Positions 1 to 8,482 of a stretch of 64,000 nucleotides of DNA are shown piece after piece. The stretch is from assembly GCF_002006995.1 (NCBI RefSeq), contig NZ_MRUL01000002.1, forward strand, positions 372,001 through 436,000, in the 5' to 3' direction. The position numbers and the translations under genes are program-made. Positions within the stretch are counted from its first letter, which is position 1. Each line of letters starts with the position of its first letter. This stretch comes from Izhakiella australiensis. GTDB lineage: Bacteria; Pseudomonadota; Gammaproteobacteria; Enterobacterales; Enterobacteriaceae. The notes under the pieces were generated by a model that did not search any database, was not told the origin of the DNA, and saw only the letters and a program-made list of their open reading frames with translations.

Positions 1-378
1 AGAAAGCTTCAGGTTTTTCTCCGCCTCTTCGCCCGCGGCGGGAAAGTGATAGCTGCTGCCCTCTACCTGCAATTTATTGCGCGCTAAGATGGCAAATAAC
101 ATCTTGACCTGCTGGTATTCGGTCACGCTCAGCGCCGTCTGCAACGCCGGCTCGTCGCTCTCCGCCATTACCGGCAGCGGCGCTTTAAGCTGCTGCTGCA
201 TGGTCTTCAGCGCGCTCAGCTGCCGGGCATTATCCGGTGCCAGCCATAGCTGCCAGTACCCCGCCAGCAGCAGCGGTATCGCTGCGGCCGCCAGCGGCCA
301 TTTACCGGTTTTTTCCACCAGACGGGCACTTTTCCAGCGCAGCTTTGCCGGCGCGGTTTGGCTAAACTTTTTATCCAT
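1..378 (-). CDS. PilO/GspM-like secretion platform protein (partial, C-terminus outside window)
   Basis: This frame starts at an ATG at 378 and stays open to the left edge, giving 126 residues. A short basic cytoplasmic segment (residues 1-26) is followed by one hydrophobic stretch at about 27-47 (WPLAAAAIPLLLAGYWQLWL) and then a polar, Gln-rich periplasmic part. That is the topology of PilO/HofO and GspM, inner-membrane platform proteins of type IV pilus and type II secretion machines. The start codon overlaps the stop of the preceding PilN-like gene (ATGGATAA), which indicates translational coupling. Family assignment rests on topology and on position after PilM- and PilN-like genes, not on strong sequence motifs. 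The rest of the gene, and probably the secretin genes, lie beyond position 1. Confidence 0.6.
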   Translation of the reverse strand, partial: MDKKFSQTAPAKLRWKSARLVEKTGKWPLAAAAIPLLLAGYWQLWLAPDNARQLSALKTMQQQLKAPLPVMAESDEPALQTALSVTEYQQVKMLFAILARNKLQVEGSSYHFPAAGEEAEKNLKLS

Positions 379-874
379 GTTTTGCCTCCGTGTGAGTATC
401 CATCTTCAGGTTAAGGGTTGCCTGCAGCGGCCAGCGGCCTGATTTATCCTGCGCCGGACGGTGATTTTGCAATTCCACCTTCGCCGGAATACGCTGCAAA
501 CGTGCGCTAAAATCAAGCAGCGCCGGCAATGACTTTGCCGCGACTTCCATCCTGACGTGCTGCTGCTGGAAGCTGGCATCAACCTGTAACAGCGACACCT
601 CGGCAGACAACGCTTTGCCAATCGGATTAAGTAAACTGAGCGCGTCAGGCGAGGCGGCCTTCACTTTTTGCTGCCGACGCATTTTCTCAACAATTTTTCG
701 TGCCGCCTGCTGATGGGCATTTAGCTGCTGCTGAGCCCGATCGGTCATTGCCGTCAGCTGCTGCTGAGTTTGCCAGGCGCCAACGGCGCCCACCATCACA
801 GGCAGCGTCATCACGGCAACCATCAACACTGCACGCAATGACCAGGGCGGCAATAGGGTGAATCGCGGCGTCAC
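371..874 (-). CDS. PilN/HofN-like inner-membrane assembly protein
   Basis: I chose the GTG at 874 as start because an AAGGAG Shine-Dalgarno sequence sits just upstream. The frame extends to an ATG at 937 that has no ribosome binding site. The resulting 167-residue protein opens TPRFTLLPPW, resembling the short N-terminal motif by which PilN proteins bind PilM. One hydrophobic segment follows (about residues 14-33), then a Gln-rich coiled-coil-like stretch, then a small C-terminal domain. This is PilN/HofN architecture (GspL periplasmic half in classical T2SS). It lies between PilM-like and PilO-like genes in one operon and overlaps the latter by 8 bases. Similarity is at the architecture level; a GspL fragment is the main alternative. 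Confidence 0.6.
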   Translation of the reverse strand: MTPRFTLLPPWSLRAVLMVAVMTLPVMVGAVGAWQTQQQLTAMTDRAQQQLNAHQQAARKIVEKMRRQQKVKAASPDALSLLNPIGKALSAEVSLLQVDASFQQQHVRMEVAAKSLPALLDFSARLQRIPAKVELQNHRPAQDKSGRWPLQATLNLKMDTHTEAKHG

Positions 875-982
875 AAGGCGCTCCTTCAGAAAAATTAGCG
901 TTATGGCTGATGGATGAATATCAGCCGTAGATATCATGAGGGGGAAGATACGGGCAGAAAGAAACTTTCCCTATAGTACCAG

Positions 983-1756
983 TCAGAAAAGCGGCGGCGG
1001 CGCCGTGGTACTCTGCGCGGCGATAGCGTCGGCAGCCTGCGCAGACGCGGGCTGCCCGGCGAATGAGACCGCTGCCTCATCCTTTAACTCACTGACCTGC
1101 CAGCTGAGATTATCAAGGCAGTAGCAAGGCGCGCCCTTTAACCCCGACAGGCGTTTGATTAACGCAAACTGCTGTTGCAATGACAGGTCGGGCAGCGCCA
1201 TGCGGTGAACATGCTGCCACTGTCCCTCAGCGCGGCAGGCGAAGCTACTGGCATCAACGCCGGCCACGGCATAAATGCCGCAGGCTTGCAGAGGCTGATG
1301 CTGGCTGCGCAGCAAATGCTGGAATGGCGTCACCACGCCTTTAAACCGCAGTTTTTGCTGGTGCGCCGCCGCGATTAATGTCTGCCAGAAAGCCTCTTCA
1401 AGCACCACCACCAACGAAGTCTGACCAAAATTCAGCTGCTCGAAATCAACCACCAGCGGCCGCCCGCTTAGCTGAGGAAAGACGTTCTGCGCCAGCGAAA
1501 GCGCATAACAGCGCAGCTCTTCGGGCGTAGCGATCCCTTGCTGCCAGGGCACCGTCAGGGTGTGCGCCAGGCTATTATCCAGCCAGAATTCAATCCCCGG
1601 CAGCCACGACAGCGTTTGCCGCCGCACGCTAAGCAAATGCGCCAATACGTCTTCAAGCGCCTCTTCAGCCTGACGCGGCATTTCATTAATCACTTGCTGC
1701 CCATCGCGCAGACGAACGCGGTCAGGGAAAATGTCACACTGCCAGATTTTAGCCAT
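983..1756 (-). CDS. PilM/HofM-like cytoplasmic platform protein
   Basis: This is a 257-residue soluble protein with no signal peptide or membrane segment. Its place directly after gspE and before a PilN-like gene suggests the actin-fold PilM/HofM role, which in classical T2SS is played by the cytoplasmic part of GspL. The ATG at 1756 (MAKIWQC) is preferred because it overlaps the gspE stop by 8 bases (ATGGCTAA), the same style of overlap as further down the operon. The open frame runs upstream to 1837, inside gspE. The C-terminal 30 residues are Ala/Ser/Pro-rich and probably disordered. Family assignment rests mainly on context. Confidence 0.55.
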   Translation of the reverse strand: MAKIWQCDIFPDRVRLRDGQQVINEMPRQAEEALEDVLAHLLSVRRQTLSWLPGIEFWLDNSLAHTLTVPWQQGIATPEELRCYALSLAQNVFPQLSGRPLVVDFEQLNFGQTSLVVVLEEAFWQTLIAAAHQQKLRFKGVVTPFQHLLRSQHQPLQACGIYAVAGVDASSFACRAEGQWQHVHRMALPDLSLQQQFALIKRLSGLKGAPCYCLDNLSWQVSELKDEAAVSFAGQPASAQAADAIAAQSTTAPPPLF

Positions 1757-3386
1757 GCGCAATGACACGATTGATCTCCTGTAATGTTGTTTTACCTTCA
1801 AGTACCGCCCGCAGTGCGATGGTCGGTAATGGGACAAACCCTTCCGAAACCGCCACTTCCCGCAAACGCCGCACTGACGATCGCGCCAGCAGCGCTTCTT
1901 TCATCGCATCGCTGAACGAAAGCACCTCCGCCAGCGCCAGCCGCCCACGGTAACCACTGAAGCGGCAGGCTTCACAGCCTTTGCCTTTGCGCCAGTTAGC
2001 GCTGATATCGCGTAATTCACTGGCTTGCCAGGCGGCAAGCTCTTCCGCATCAGGCTGCGCCGGTTCGACACAGTCCGGGCAGATACAGCGCACCAGACGC
2101 TGCGCAACCACGCCGTTTAGCGCCGTGATCAGACTGGCGGGTTCAACTTGCATATAAAGAAAGCGTTCCAGCACGCTGAAAACGTTGTTGGCATGCACCG
2201 ATGAGAGCACCACGTGGCCGGTTAACGCCGCCTGCACCGCGATGCCGGCGGTTTCACCATCGCGGATCTCACCGACCAGGATAATGTCAGGATCGTGGCG
2301 CAGTATGGCGCGCAGCCCGCGCGCAAACGTCAGGCCTTTCTTATCGTTTACCGGTATCTGCAGCACATCGCTGAGCTGATACTCCACCGGGTCTTCAATG
2401 GTAATGATTTTACTTTCACCGCTGTTCAGCTCGCTCAGCGCCGCATACAGGGTGGTGGATTTACCGCTACCGGTCGGCCCGGTCACCAGCACCATGCCGT
2501 GTGGCAGATGCGTCAGCTGGCGAATGGCGCCCAGCGTATAGTTATCAAAGCCCAGCGATTCCAGACTCAGACTGCGGTCATGAGATTTATCGAGCACGCG
2601 CAGTACCGCGTCTTCGCCGTGAATACTCGGCATTACCGAGACGCGAAAGTCCACCGGGCGCTGGTGGATCAGTGCTTTAAAGCGCCCATCCTGGGGAGTA
2701 CGCCGCTCGGCGATATCCATACAACTCAGCACCTTGAGGCGCGAGATAACCTGCTCGGCATGCTGCGATCCGGCGCAGTGGCGGATCGAATGCAGTACGC
2801 CATCAATACGGTATTTCACCGCCAGCCCGTCAGGAACGGCGGCCAGGTGGATATCGCTGGCGCGGCTTTGCAACGCATCGTACAGCGTGGCGTTGACCAG
2901 CTTGATCACCGCGTTGCTTTCGCGGGCGATGCTGGCCGGTGAAATTTCGAGAATCAGCTCTTCGCTACTGGTTTCCGTGCTTTGCTGCTCCAGCTGATCC
3001 AGCGTGCGCTGCTGTTTAACCAGCTTCTCCAGCGTCTGGTCGAGCCATGTCAGCGACGTGAGCGCCAGGCGCTGCGGAAAACGCTGCGCCCACTGGCGCA
3101 AAGGCAGTGAAAACGGATCGGCAACCACCAACCACTGCTGCTCCTGCACCCGCAGAGGCAGAACCCGCTGCGCCAGCGCTTCCGCTAACGGCAGATGGCT
3201 GAAATCAGGCTCGGCGGCTTCCGCCTGCTCCGCCGTCAGCGCCGCCAGCCCCAGATAAGCGGCAACCTCAGGGAGCAGTCCGGGGGTGCTATCCAGCAAT
3301 AACGCCAGCTCATTGCAATGTTCCTCTGGCGGCAACGCCAGAATGGCGTCCAGCCTTTCCGTGACAACATGATTAAACAGAGACAT
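1749..3386 (-). CDS. gspE: Type II secretion system ATPase GspE
   Basis: The protein has 545 residues and the secretion ATPase motif set. The Walker A box GPTGSGKSTT lies near residues 301-310. A Walker B region (DPDIILVGEIRD) and the conserved TGHVVLSSVHANN segment follow. A zinc-binding tetracysteine module (CICPDC near 431, then CEAC near 472) is typical of GspE/PilB. The N-terminal 150 residues fit the GspE N-terminal domain. GspE hydrolyses ATP in the cytoplasm to drive pseudopilus growth. The gene follows gspF with its start at the gspF stop and overlaps the PilM-like gene. The length is slightly above the usual 500 residues. PilB/HofB is the nearest alternative, but the neighbouring gspG favours T2SS. 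Confidence 0.9.
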   Translation of the reverse strand: MSLFNHVVTERLDAILALPPEEHCNELALLLDSTPGLLPEVAAYLGLAALTAEQAEAAEPDFSHLPLAEALAQRVLPLRVQEQQWLVVADPFSLPLRQWAQRFPQRLALTSLTWLDQTLEKLVKQQRTLDQLEQQSTETSSEELILEISPASIARESNAVIKLVNATLYDALQSRASDIHLAAVPDGLAVKYRIDGVLHSIRHCAGSQHAEQVISRLKVLSCMDIAERRTPQDGRFKALIHQRPVDFRVSVMPSIHGEDAVLRVLDKSHDRSLSLESLGFDNYTLGAIRQLTHLPHGMVLVTGPTGSGKSTTLYAALSELNSGESKIITIEDPVEYQLSDVLQIPVNDKKGLTFARGLRAILRHDPDIILVGEIRDGETAGIAVQAALTGHVVLSSVHANNVFSVLERFLYMQVEPASLITALNGVVAQRLVRCICPDCVEPAQPDAEELAAWQASELRDISANWRKGKGCEACRFSGYRGRLALAEVLSFSDAMKEALLARSSVRRLREVAVSEGFVPLPTIALRAVLEGKTTLQEINRVIAHG

Positions 3387-4564
3387 CAGGAGAGCCCTCC
3401 GGCCAGTTCAAAAATCGGCATATAAAGTAAAAACACCACCAGGCCGACGATGCCGCCGACGATCATCATCAGTAACGGCTCGAAAACCTTGCTGAACATT
3501 TCAATTGCTCTTTCCAGCGCTTCGTCATAAAAGGCGGCGATACGCTCGCACATTTCCGGCAGCTGTCCGCTGCGTTCACCCGCCTGAAGCAAGCGCGTGG
3601 CCACCGGGGTGGTCATCTGCTGGGTCTCCAGCGTGGCGGACAGCGCCTGCCCGGCCTGCACGTTGTCGAGCACCTGCTGCAGCTGTGCATGGTGGCTGAC
3701 CGGCAGGATCGAACGCGTCAGATTCAGCGCCTGAACCACCGGCATCCCACCCTGCAACAGCAGGCCAAGCGTGCGATAAAAACGCACCAGAATGGTTAGC
3801 GTATGCTGACGGCGTAGCTGCGGCAGGCGCAGCAGCAGGTTGGTCAATCCCTGGCGCACCGCGGCGGTACGCAGCATCGCGACCAGACCCGCGCCCAGCA
3901 CGCAGGTTGCCAGCAGCAGCATCATTCCGTGATTTTCCACCAGCCGTCCCCACCACAATATAAAACGGGCGCTGCCGTCGGGATCTTTCATCCCTTCGAA
4001 AACCACCGCAAAGCGCGGAATGATAAAGCCCAACAGAAAAATCAGGATCAGACCGCCCACCGCCATCACAATGGTTGGGTACATCAGCGTCGCCTTGACC
4101 CTTTTACGCAGGGTTTCCATTCGCTGTTCGTAATGCTGAAAGCGTTTTAACGCCATTGGTAAATGACCGGTTTGCTCCGATGAGCGCACGGTATTCACCA
4201 GCAGCGGCGGGAATACCGCCGGCAGAGCGGCCATTGCCTGAGAAAGCTGGCAGCCTTCATACAGTTTTTTCAGCAGAGCATCGAGCATATTGCGCGCCTG
4301 CGGCTCGCTGCTGCTGGCGTGGAGAGCTTCAATGGCCTCAGTCACCACCAGCCCGGCCTCAAGCAGCGCAACCAGCTCCTGAATAAACAGGTTTAGCGAA
4401 AAACGCTTTGTCCGTCCTGCCGGGCGCGCAGTGACCCGCATGACGGTAAGGCCTTGCGCGGATACGCTTTGCCGCGCTTCCGCCGCCGAGCTGGCGGTAA
4501 TCTGCATGGTTTTACGTTCGCCCTGTTCGAGGAAAATAACATCGAAGGTTTTCATTATTGTCAT
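3386..4564 (-). CDS. gspF: Type II secretion system inner-membrane protein GspF
   Basis: The protein has 392 residues with two tandem cytoplasmic GspF/PilC domains (about 55-180 and 260-380). They are separated by hydrophobic segments around 160-180 and 210-230, with a final one near 365-385. Typical family patterns are visible, such as MYPTIVMAVG after the first domain and the Gly-rich last helix. GspF is the polytopic core of the inner-membrane platform and contacts GspE. The start ATG overlaps the stop of the lytic transglycosylase gene (ATGA), and the end abuts the gspE start. An alternative internal start (MKTFDV) lies three codons downstream. Confidence 0.9.
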   Translation of the reverse strand: MTIMKTFDVIFLEQGERKTMQITASSAAEARQSVSAQGLTVMRVTARPAGRTKRFSLNLFIQELVALLEAGLVVTEAIEALHASSSEPQARNMLDALLKKLYEGCQLSQAMAALPAVFPPLLVNTVRSSEQTGHLPMALKRFQHYEQRMETLRKRVKATLMYPTIVMAVGGLILIFLLGFIIPRFAVVFEGMKDPDGSARFILWWGRLVENHGMMLLLATCVLGAGLVAMLRTAAVRQGLTNLLLRLPQLRRQHTLTILVRFYRTLGLLLQGGMPVVQALNLTRSILPVSHHAQLQQVLDNVQAGQALSATLETQQMTTPVATRLLQAGERSGQLPEMCERIAAFYDEALERAIEMFSKVFEPLLMMIVGGIVGLVVFLLYMPIFELAGGLS

Positions 4565-5019
4565 GTGCCCTGATGACTGATTTGTTTTAATTTCAAATAA
4601 TGAGGAATGACTTTTTTAATATATTTATTCCTGAGAGCCTTACGCCGCTGGCTTTTACCCGTGCCCGCGTTATAAGCACCTACCGCCTCCCATGAATAAC
4701 CATACTGGCGAAAATTACCGGCGAGAATCCAGGCGCCGGTCATAACGTTTTGGCAAGGATCATTGATTAATCCCTGCCGGGTTATATTGAATTTCTTCAG
4801 CATCGGTAAATGACGGCTGTTAATTTGCATTAATCCGACATCGTGGGTGCCATCCCGATTTTCATTTATCGCTTCAGGGGTTAAACCAGACTCAACGATT
4901 GCAATCGCCTGCAACAACTCAGGTTCAATACCGTAGCGATTGCCAGCTTGTTGCCAGCAATCAGCCAACGCTGGCAGCGTGGTCGCTAACAGCGAAAAGA
5001 ACAATAACCACCGCTTCAT
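4561..5019 (-). CDS. Lytic transglycosylase (SLT family) within the secretion operon
   Basis: The 152-residue protein begins with a signal peptide (MKRWLLFFSLLATTLPALA) and has one SLT domain. The likely catalytic glutamate is in AIVESGLTPEAINENRDGTHDVGLMQINS, the usual E-S...GLMQI pattern, followed by AYNAG. This is the IagB/PilT-type single-domain family, which cuts peptidoglycan locally so that trans-envelope machines can be assembled. It sits between gspG (2-base gap) and gspF (4-base overlap), so it is almost certainly co-expressed and dedicated to the secretion apparatus. Canonical gsp operons usually lack such a gene. Confidence 0.88.
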   Translation of the reverse strand: MKRWLLFFSLLATTLPALADCWQQAGNRYGIEPELLQAIAIVESGLTPEAINENRDGTHDVGLMQINSRHLPMLKKFNITRQGLINDPCQNVMTGAWILAGNFRQYGYSWEAVGAYNAGTGKSQRRKALRNKYIKKVIPHYLKLKQISHQGT

Positions 5020-5021
5020 GT

Positions 5022-5441
5022 TTAAAAACCGTATGTCAAAGGCTTGCCATCTTTGCCGCCTGAAGAAATATCAACCTCATTGATGCTGTTTTTTTCCTGA
5101 GTCGGGTTATGCCACTGATACGGATTTCCCCAGGGATCGTTGGGGATCTGCTGGCTGAGGTAAGGACCGTTCCAGTTTTTCACGTTGGCTGGCTTTTCGG
5201 TTAGCGCTTTCAGCCCCTGCCCTTCAGTCGGCCAGGCGCCGGTATCCAGGCGGTACTGGCTTAACGCGTCAGCAAACGAACGCATTTGACGCAGCGCGGT
5301 TTTTTCTTTGGCCTGATCGACATTGGAGAAAACTTTGGGGCCCACAAAGCCGGCCAGCAAAGCAATAATCATCAGTACAACCAGCAATTCCAACAGCGTA
5401 AATCCATCCTGTTGGCGACAGTGAGAAAGCATTTTTTTCAT
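5022..5441 (-). CDS. gspG: Type II secretion system major pseudopilin GspG
   Basis: The 139-residue protein has a short basic leader ending in Gly and the prepilin cleavage site G|FTLLELLVV, with the conserved Glu at mature position 5. A 20-residue hydrophobic helix follows. The C-terminal domain is typical of GspG, with RLDTGAWPTEGQGLKAL, NWNGPYL, PNDPWGNPY and a terminal SSGGKDG calcium-loop region. It forms the pseudopilus that pushes folded proteins through the secretin. It needs the prepilin peptidase encoded at 27176-27916. It appears to be the first gene of this operon; an AAGG motif precedes the ATG. Confidence 0.93.
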   Translation of the reverse strand: MKKMLSHCRQQDGFTLLELLVVLMIIALLAGFVGPKVFSNVDQAKEKTALRQMRSFADALSQYRLDTGAWPTEGQGLKALTEKPANVKNWNGPYLSQQIPNDPWGNPYQWHNPTQEKNSINEVDISSGGKDGKPLTYGF

Positions 5442-5757
5442 TTTGAGTGCCTTAATAATCAGAAAAGTTTCAAGGTTATTACCACTGATATTTTCCGTAT
5501 CGGGCCGGGCAAATGAAGATGATTACTCTGGGTGAATGAGAGAAGTTCAGAGCGGTGGATAAGAAATTTCTTTATGCGGCAAACCGCGCCGGTCGCGGTT
5601 AAACAAAAGTCAGACTGGTGGCGAGTAATATTGCGGAGAACAGGTTAATTGCCAACGGCAATTTTATACCGAATGGACATAAAAAGATGTGGGCACTCCG
5701 CCCACATACGAATGGTAAAATCCTTTTGCCAAAGGGGCACTCACATTGGTTATTAGA
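5442..5757. other. Intergenic region upstream of gspG
   Basis: No convincing gene is visible in these 316 bases. They should carry the gspG promoter (read leftwards). A GC-rich hairpin (AACCGCG/CGCGGTT) lies at about 5582-5600, and the terminator of the receptor gene lies near the right end. Confidence 0.5.
5681..5707 (-). terminator. Rho-independent terminator of the TonB receptor gene
   Basis: An 8-bp perfect stem (ATGTGGGC at 5687-5694 paired with GCCCACAT at 5700-5707) is followed on the minus strand by a run of five T. It lies about 50 bases past the receptor stop codon. Confidence 0.8.
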
Positions 5758-7728
5758 TCAGAACTTATACTCCGCATTGAACCACCAGCTGCGGCCAGGC
5801 TCAGGAACCCGCTGGCTTGACGCAAAGCCAAACTGCTTATTACCGGCAGTATTAAGGTGCTGCGCGTAGTTTTTATTCAAAATATTATCAACGCCGCCGC
5901 CCAGGCTGAGGTTATCGCTAAGCTGATAATTGACTTTCCACGACAGCACGCCGAATCCCGGTGAACGGCCGAGATCGCGGCCGATAACGTTGCCCTGGTC
6001 TTTTGCTACCCGTCCCTGGCTGGCAACGCCGCGCAGCGTCAGCGTGGTATCCCAATTTGATGCGCTATAGGTCAGGGCGACCTTAGTATCCAGCGGCGGT
6101 ATCTGCGGCAGTGCGCGATGCTGGCTCAGGTTTTCGCCGCGGGTATAGGTCAGGCTGGCTTCAGCCTTCCAGTGGGTGGCAAAACGCCAGCCAGCGCCGG
6201 TTTCACCGCCAAAGGTCGACGCATCAATGTTACTGCTACGACTTACCGGCGTTGAGTAATCAAACAGCACGTAATCATTAACCTTATTTATCCAGCCCGA
6301 CAGCCACAGGCTAACGTCGTCGCCCTGATATTGAACGCCGCTATCCCACTGCAGCGTTTTTTCATTTTTAAGCTGGTGGAAACTATCGCCCCCTGCCTTG
6401 CCGGAAAAAAGCTCCCAGTAGTCGGGAAAACGTTCGGTATAGCCAATGCCGCTCCAGGCCATAACCGGCATATCCGGGAAACGGTGCTCATAGCGCATAA
6501 ACGCGCCGGGTAAGTTCGCTTCACGTATATCTTCGCGGCCCTGGCGCAGGTCTGTGGCCCGGATGTTATCAATACGCAAACCGGTTACCGTTTTACCGTT
6601 CTCAGTAACCTGCTGCTGCCATTCAGCAAACACGCCCGCCTGACGATATTCGGCATCGGCTTCCCATCCCACCGGCTGCTTCTTGCGATGCTGATTCTGC
6701 TGAGCATCAACGCCCGCCGTGATTTGCGTGGCATCCTTCTGCCACTCGGCGCTCAGCCGCGTGCCGTAGACAATGCTGCCCACTTCAGAGGCCATTTTCA
6801 TCATTGGCGCCTCACGCAGTGAGAAGTTATCCATGATGTGATCGGTGCTGTTGTAGTAGCTGCGCCAGCTAAGCTTGCTGAGATGTTCCGTCAGATTATA
6901 TTTTTCCACCTTCAGCGAAGCACTCTTGCGCAAGAACTTTGCGCCGTCCATACCGCGCCCGGCGTAGCGGGCTTCACCGTCGCCACCGCCCAGCGATAGC
7001 TCAACTAAATCATCGGCTGAAGGCGTCCAGCCGAGGGTGACGCCACCATTCCACTTGCGCCACATTCCCGGAACGCGCTGCCCGTCGCCGTCTTTGAAAT
7101 CATCGGCGACTGAACGATTAGCATCTACCCGCATCCAGCCACTCTGATTGCCGACCGCCATGCTGAGTTGCTGGTCAGAACGCCCGTTGGCGCCAAACAA
7201 CGTAGAAAGCGATCCCTTAATGCCCGGCGCAGTAAAATGCTCTGCCGCGCGCTCAAACAGCACGGTACCTGCCGAAGCCATTGGTCCCCAGAGCACCGTC
7301 TGCGGACCGGAAATAATCTCAACCAAATCAAAATTCTTGGGTGAAATATATGACGTCGGCGAATCCATGCGCGAACCGCAGCCGCCCTGAAGATTGCCGC
7401 CGTCCGCCAGAATATTAAGCCGTGAACCGAACATGCCGCGAAAAACGGGATCGCCATTGCTGCCACCGTTGCGGATCTGGCTAAAGCCCGGCAGCGTTGC
7501 CAGCAGGCCGCCGCCATCGCTTGCTGATAATGGCTGCGCGGCGTCTTTGGTGTTGACGATAACTTTGCCGGCGTCAGTCGGTGCCGCAGAGGTAACGGTC
7601 ATCACCTCTTCAGCGCTGGCGAAATTAAGCTGACTTGCGCAACAAAGCGCAATCAGGCAGGCCAGTCGCTTTTTCTTCGCCGCCCTGATGCCTGGAATAC
7701 TGCAAACCATTTTATTTTTTACCATCAT
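5758..7728 (-). CDS. TonB-dependent outer-membrane receptor, copper-receptor (OprC/NosA) type
   Basis: The 656-residue protein has an N-terminal signal region ending near residue 39 (FASA|EEVMTV). A plug domain follows (GGGLLATLPGFSQIRNGG, DPVFRGMFGSRLNILADG), then a 22-strand-type barrel ending in an aromatic residue (WWFNAEYKF). The segment GGCGSRMDSPTSYISPKNFD followed by ISGPQTVLWGP is typical of the TonB-dependent copper receptor family. Energy comes from TonB-ExbBD. Assignment to copper is by family resemblance; other metal chelates are possible. It stands alone, with a terminator downstream and an AT-rich divergent promoter region upstream. Several Met codons near the N-terminus leave the exact start open. 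Confidence 0.85.
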   Translation of the reverse strand: MMVKNKMVCSIPGIRAAKKKRLACLIALCCASQLNFASAEEVMTVTSAAPTDAGKVIVNTKDAAQPLSASDGGGLLATLPGFSQIRNGGSNGDPVFRGMFGSRLNILADGGNLQGGCGSRMDSPTSYISPKNFDLVEIISGPQTVLWGPMASAGTVLFERAAEHFTAPGIKGSLSTLFGANGRSDQQLSMAVGNQSGWMRVDANRSVADDFKDGDGQRVPGMWRKWNGGVTLGWTPSADDLVELSLGGGDGEARYAGRGMDGAKFLRKSASLKVEKYNLTEHLSKLSWRSYYNSTDHIMDNFSLREAPMMKMASEVGSIVYGTRLSAEWQKDATQITAGVDAQQNQHRKKQPVGWEADAEYRQAGVFAEWQQQVTENGKTVTGLRIDNIRATDLRQGREDIREANLPGAFMRYEHRFPDMPVMAWSGIGYTERFPDYWELFSGKAGGDSFHQLKNEKTLQWDSGVQYQGDDVSLWLSGWINKVNDYVLFDYSTPVSRSSNIDASTFGGETGAGWRFATHWKAEASLTYTRGENLSQHRALPQIPPLDTKVALTYSASNWDTTLTLRGVASQGRVAKDQGNVIGRDLGRSPGFGVLSWKVNYQLSDNLSLGGGVDNILNKNYAQHLNTAGNKQFGFASSQRVPEPGRSWWFNAEYKF

Positions 7729-8009
7729 TAAGTTAGTTATAAACGCAAAAATTTAAGTCCAACTGCGTTTCCCTGCATAAAAATAACCAACTTAGCCTGA
7801 GGAAAAAAATATCTCATCAATAGACTTTTCTTTTATTCCATAAGTAACTTCTTATTACCAAGGAACAACACACCCTTGCGATAAAAATATATAAAAATGC
7901 ACAGATAATCACATCACCACTTATGGATGAATGGAATAAAAAAAGGTATTATTATTGTTCTGGCAAAATTTTAAATGCTGATTAATTTACATCTGGAAGG
8001 GATATTCCC
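7729..8009. other. AT-rich divergent promoter region
   Basis: No gene is visible in these 281 AT-rich bases between the receptor (leftwards) and the receiver-like gene (rightwards). They must contain both promoters. I could not assign a specific regulator site with confidence. Confidence 0.5.
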
Positions 8010-8408
8010 ATGCACAAACGTATTATCCTGGCAGATAAAAGCTTTATCATCAGGCGTGGACTGAAGGAAATGATTGAGAGCATTGCCGCCAGAAATAATG
8101 AAGGTTTAACCATCGTGGGTGAAGCCAGCTCAATGGTTGAGCTGCACCAGCTAATCCTGCAAACGCAACCTGACGTGTTGTTTCTCAGTTTGCAGCTGGA
8201 TCTCGATGAGCAGCAGCCCCGACTTCCCGACTATCGAAGTATCTTTCTGCTTAGCGCCCTCAAAAATCGCTATCCTGAGATTGATATTATTAGCATCTCA
8301 CCCTTCACGGCTCCGCGTCTGTTACAGCTGGCATTAAACGCTGGCGCCGGGAACATTATCAGCCATAACGTCGGTGAAAACTGTCTCAGCCTGCTACTTT
8401 GCGAGTAA
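8010..8408 (+). CDS. Receiver-domain-only RcsB-like protein, probably truncated
   Basis: This encodes 132 residues after a good ribosome binding site (GGAAGGGAT). It aligns along its length with the receiver domain of the two LuxR-type regulators nearby: IILADKSFIIRRG versus IVIADEHTLIRRG, DVLFLSLQLD versus DILFLGFSLN, and LALNAGAGNIISHN versus MALEAGARGYVSRE. The residue at the phospho-acceptor position is Ser, not Asp, so ordinary phosphorylation is unlikely. There is no DNA-binding domain, and the frame ends abruptly at LSLLLCE where helix 5 should begin. A stretch resembling the missing helix 5 resumes in another frame at about 8483, which suggests disruption by an insertion. It could be a working decoy or partner protein, or a pseudogene. 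Confidence 0.6.
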   Translation: MHKRIILADKSFIIRRGLKEMIESIAARNNEGLTIVGEASSMVELHQLILQTQPDVLFLSLQLDLDEQQPRLPDYRSIFLLSALKNRYPEIDIISISPFTAPRLLQLALNAGAGNIISHNVGENCLSLLLCE

Positions 8409-8482
8409 AAAACACCCCGAAACGCCCCTCGTTTTCGCACCCAACGCTACGCTCAACGCCTTCCCCCTGTAACGCTGAATTT

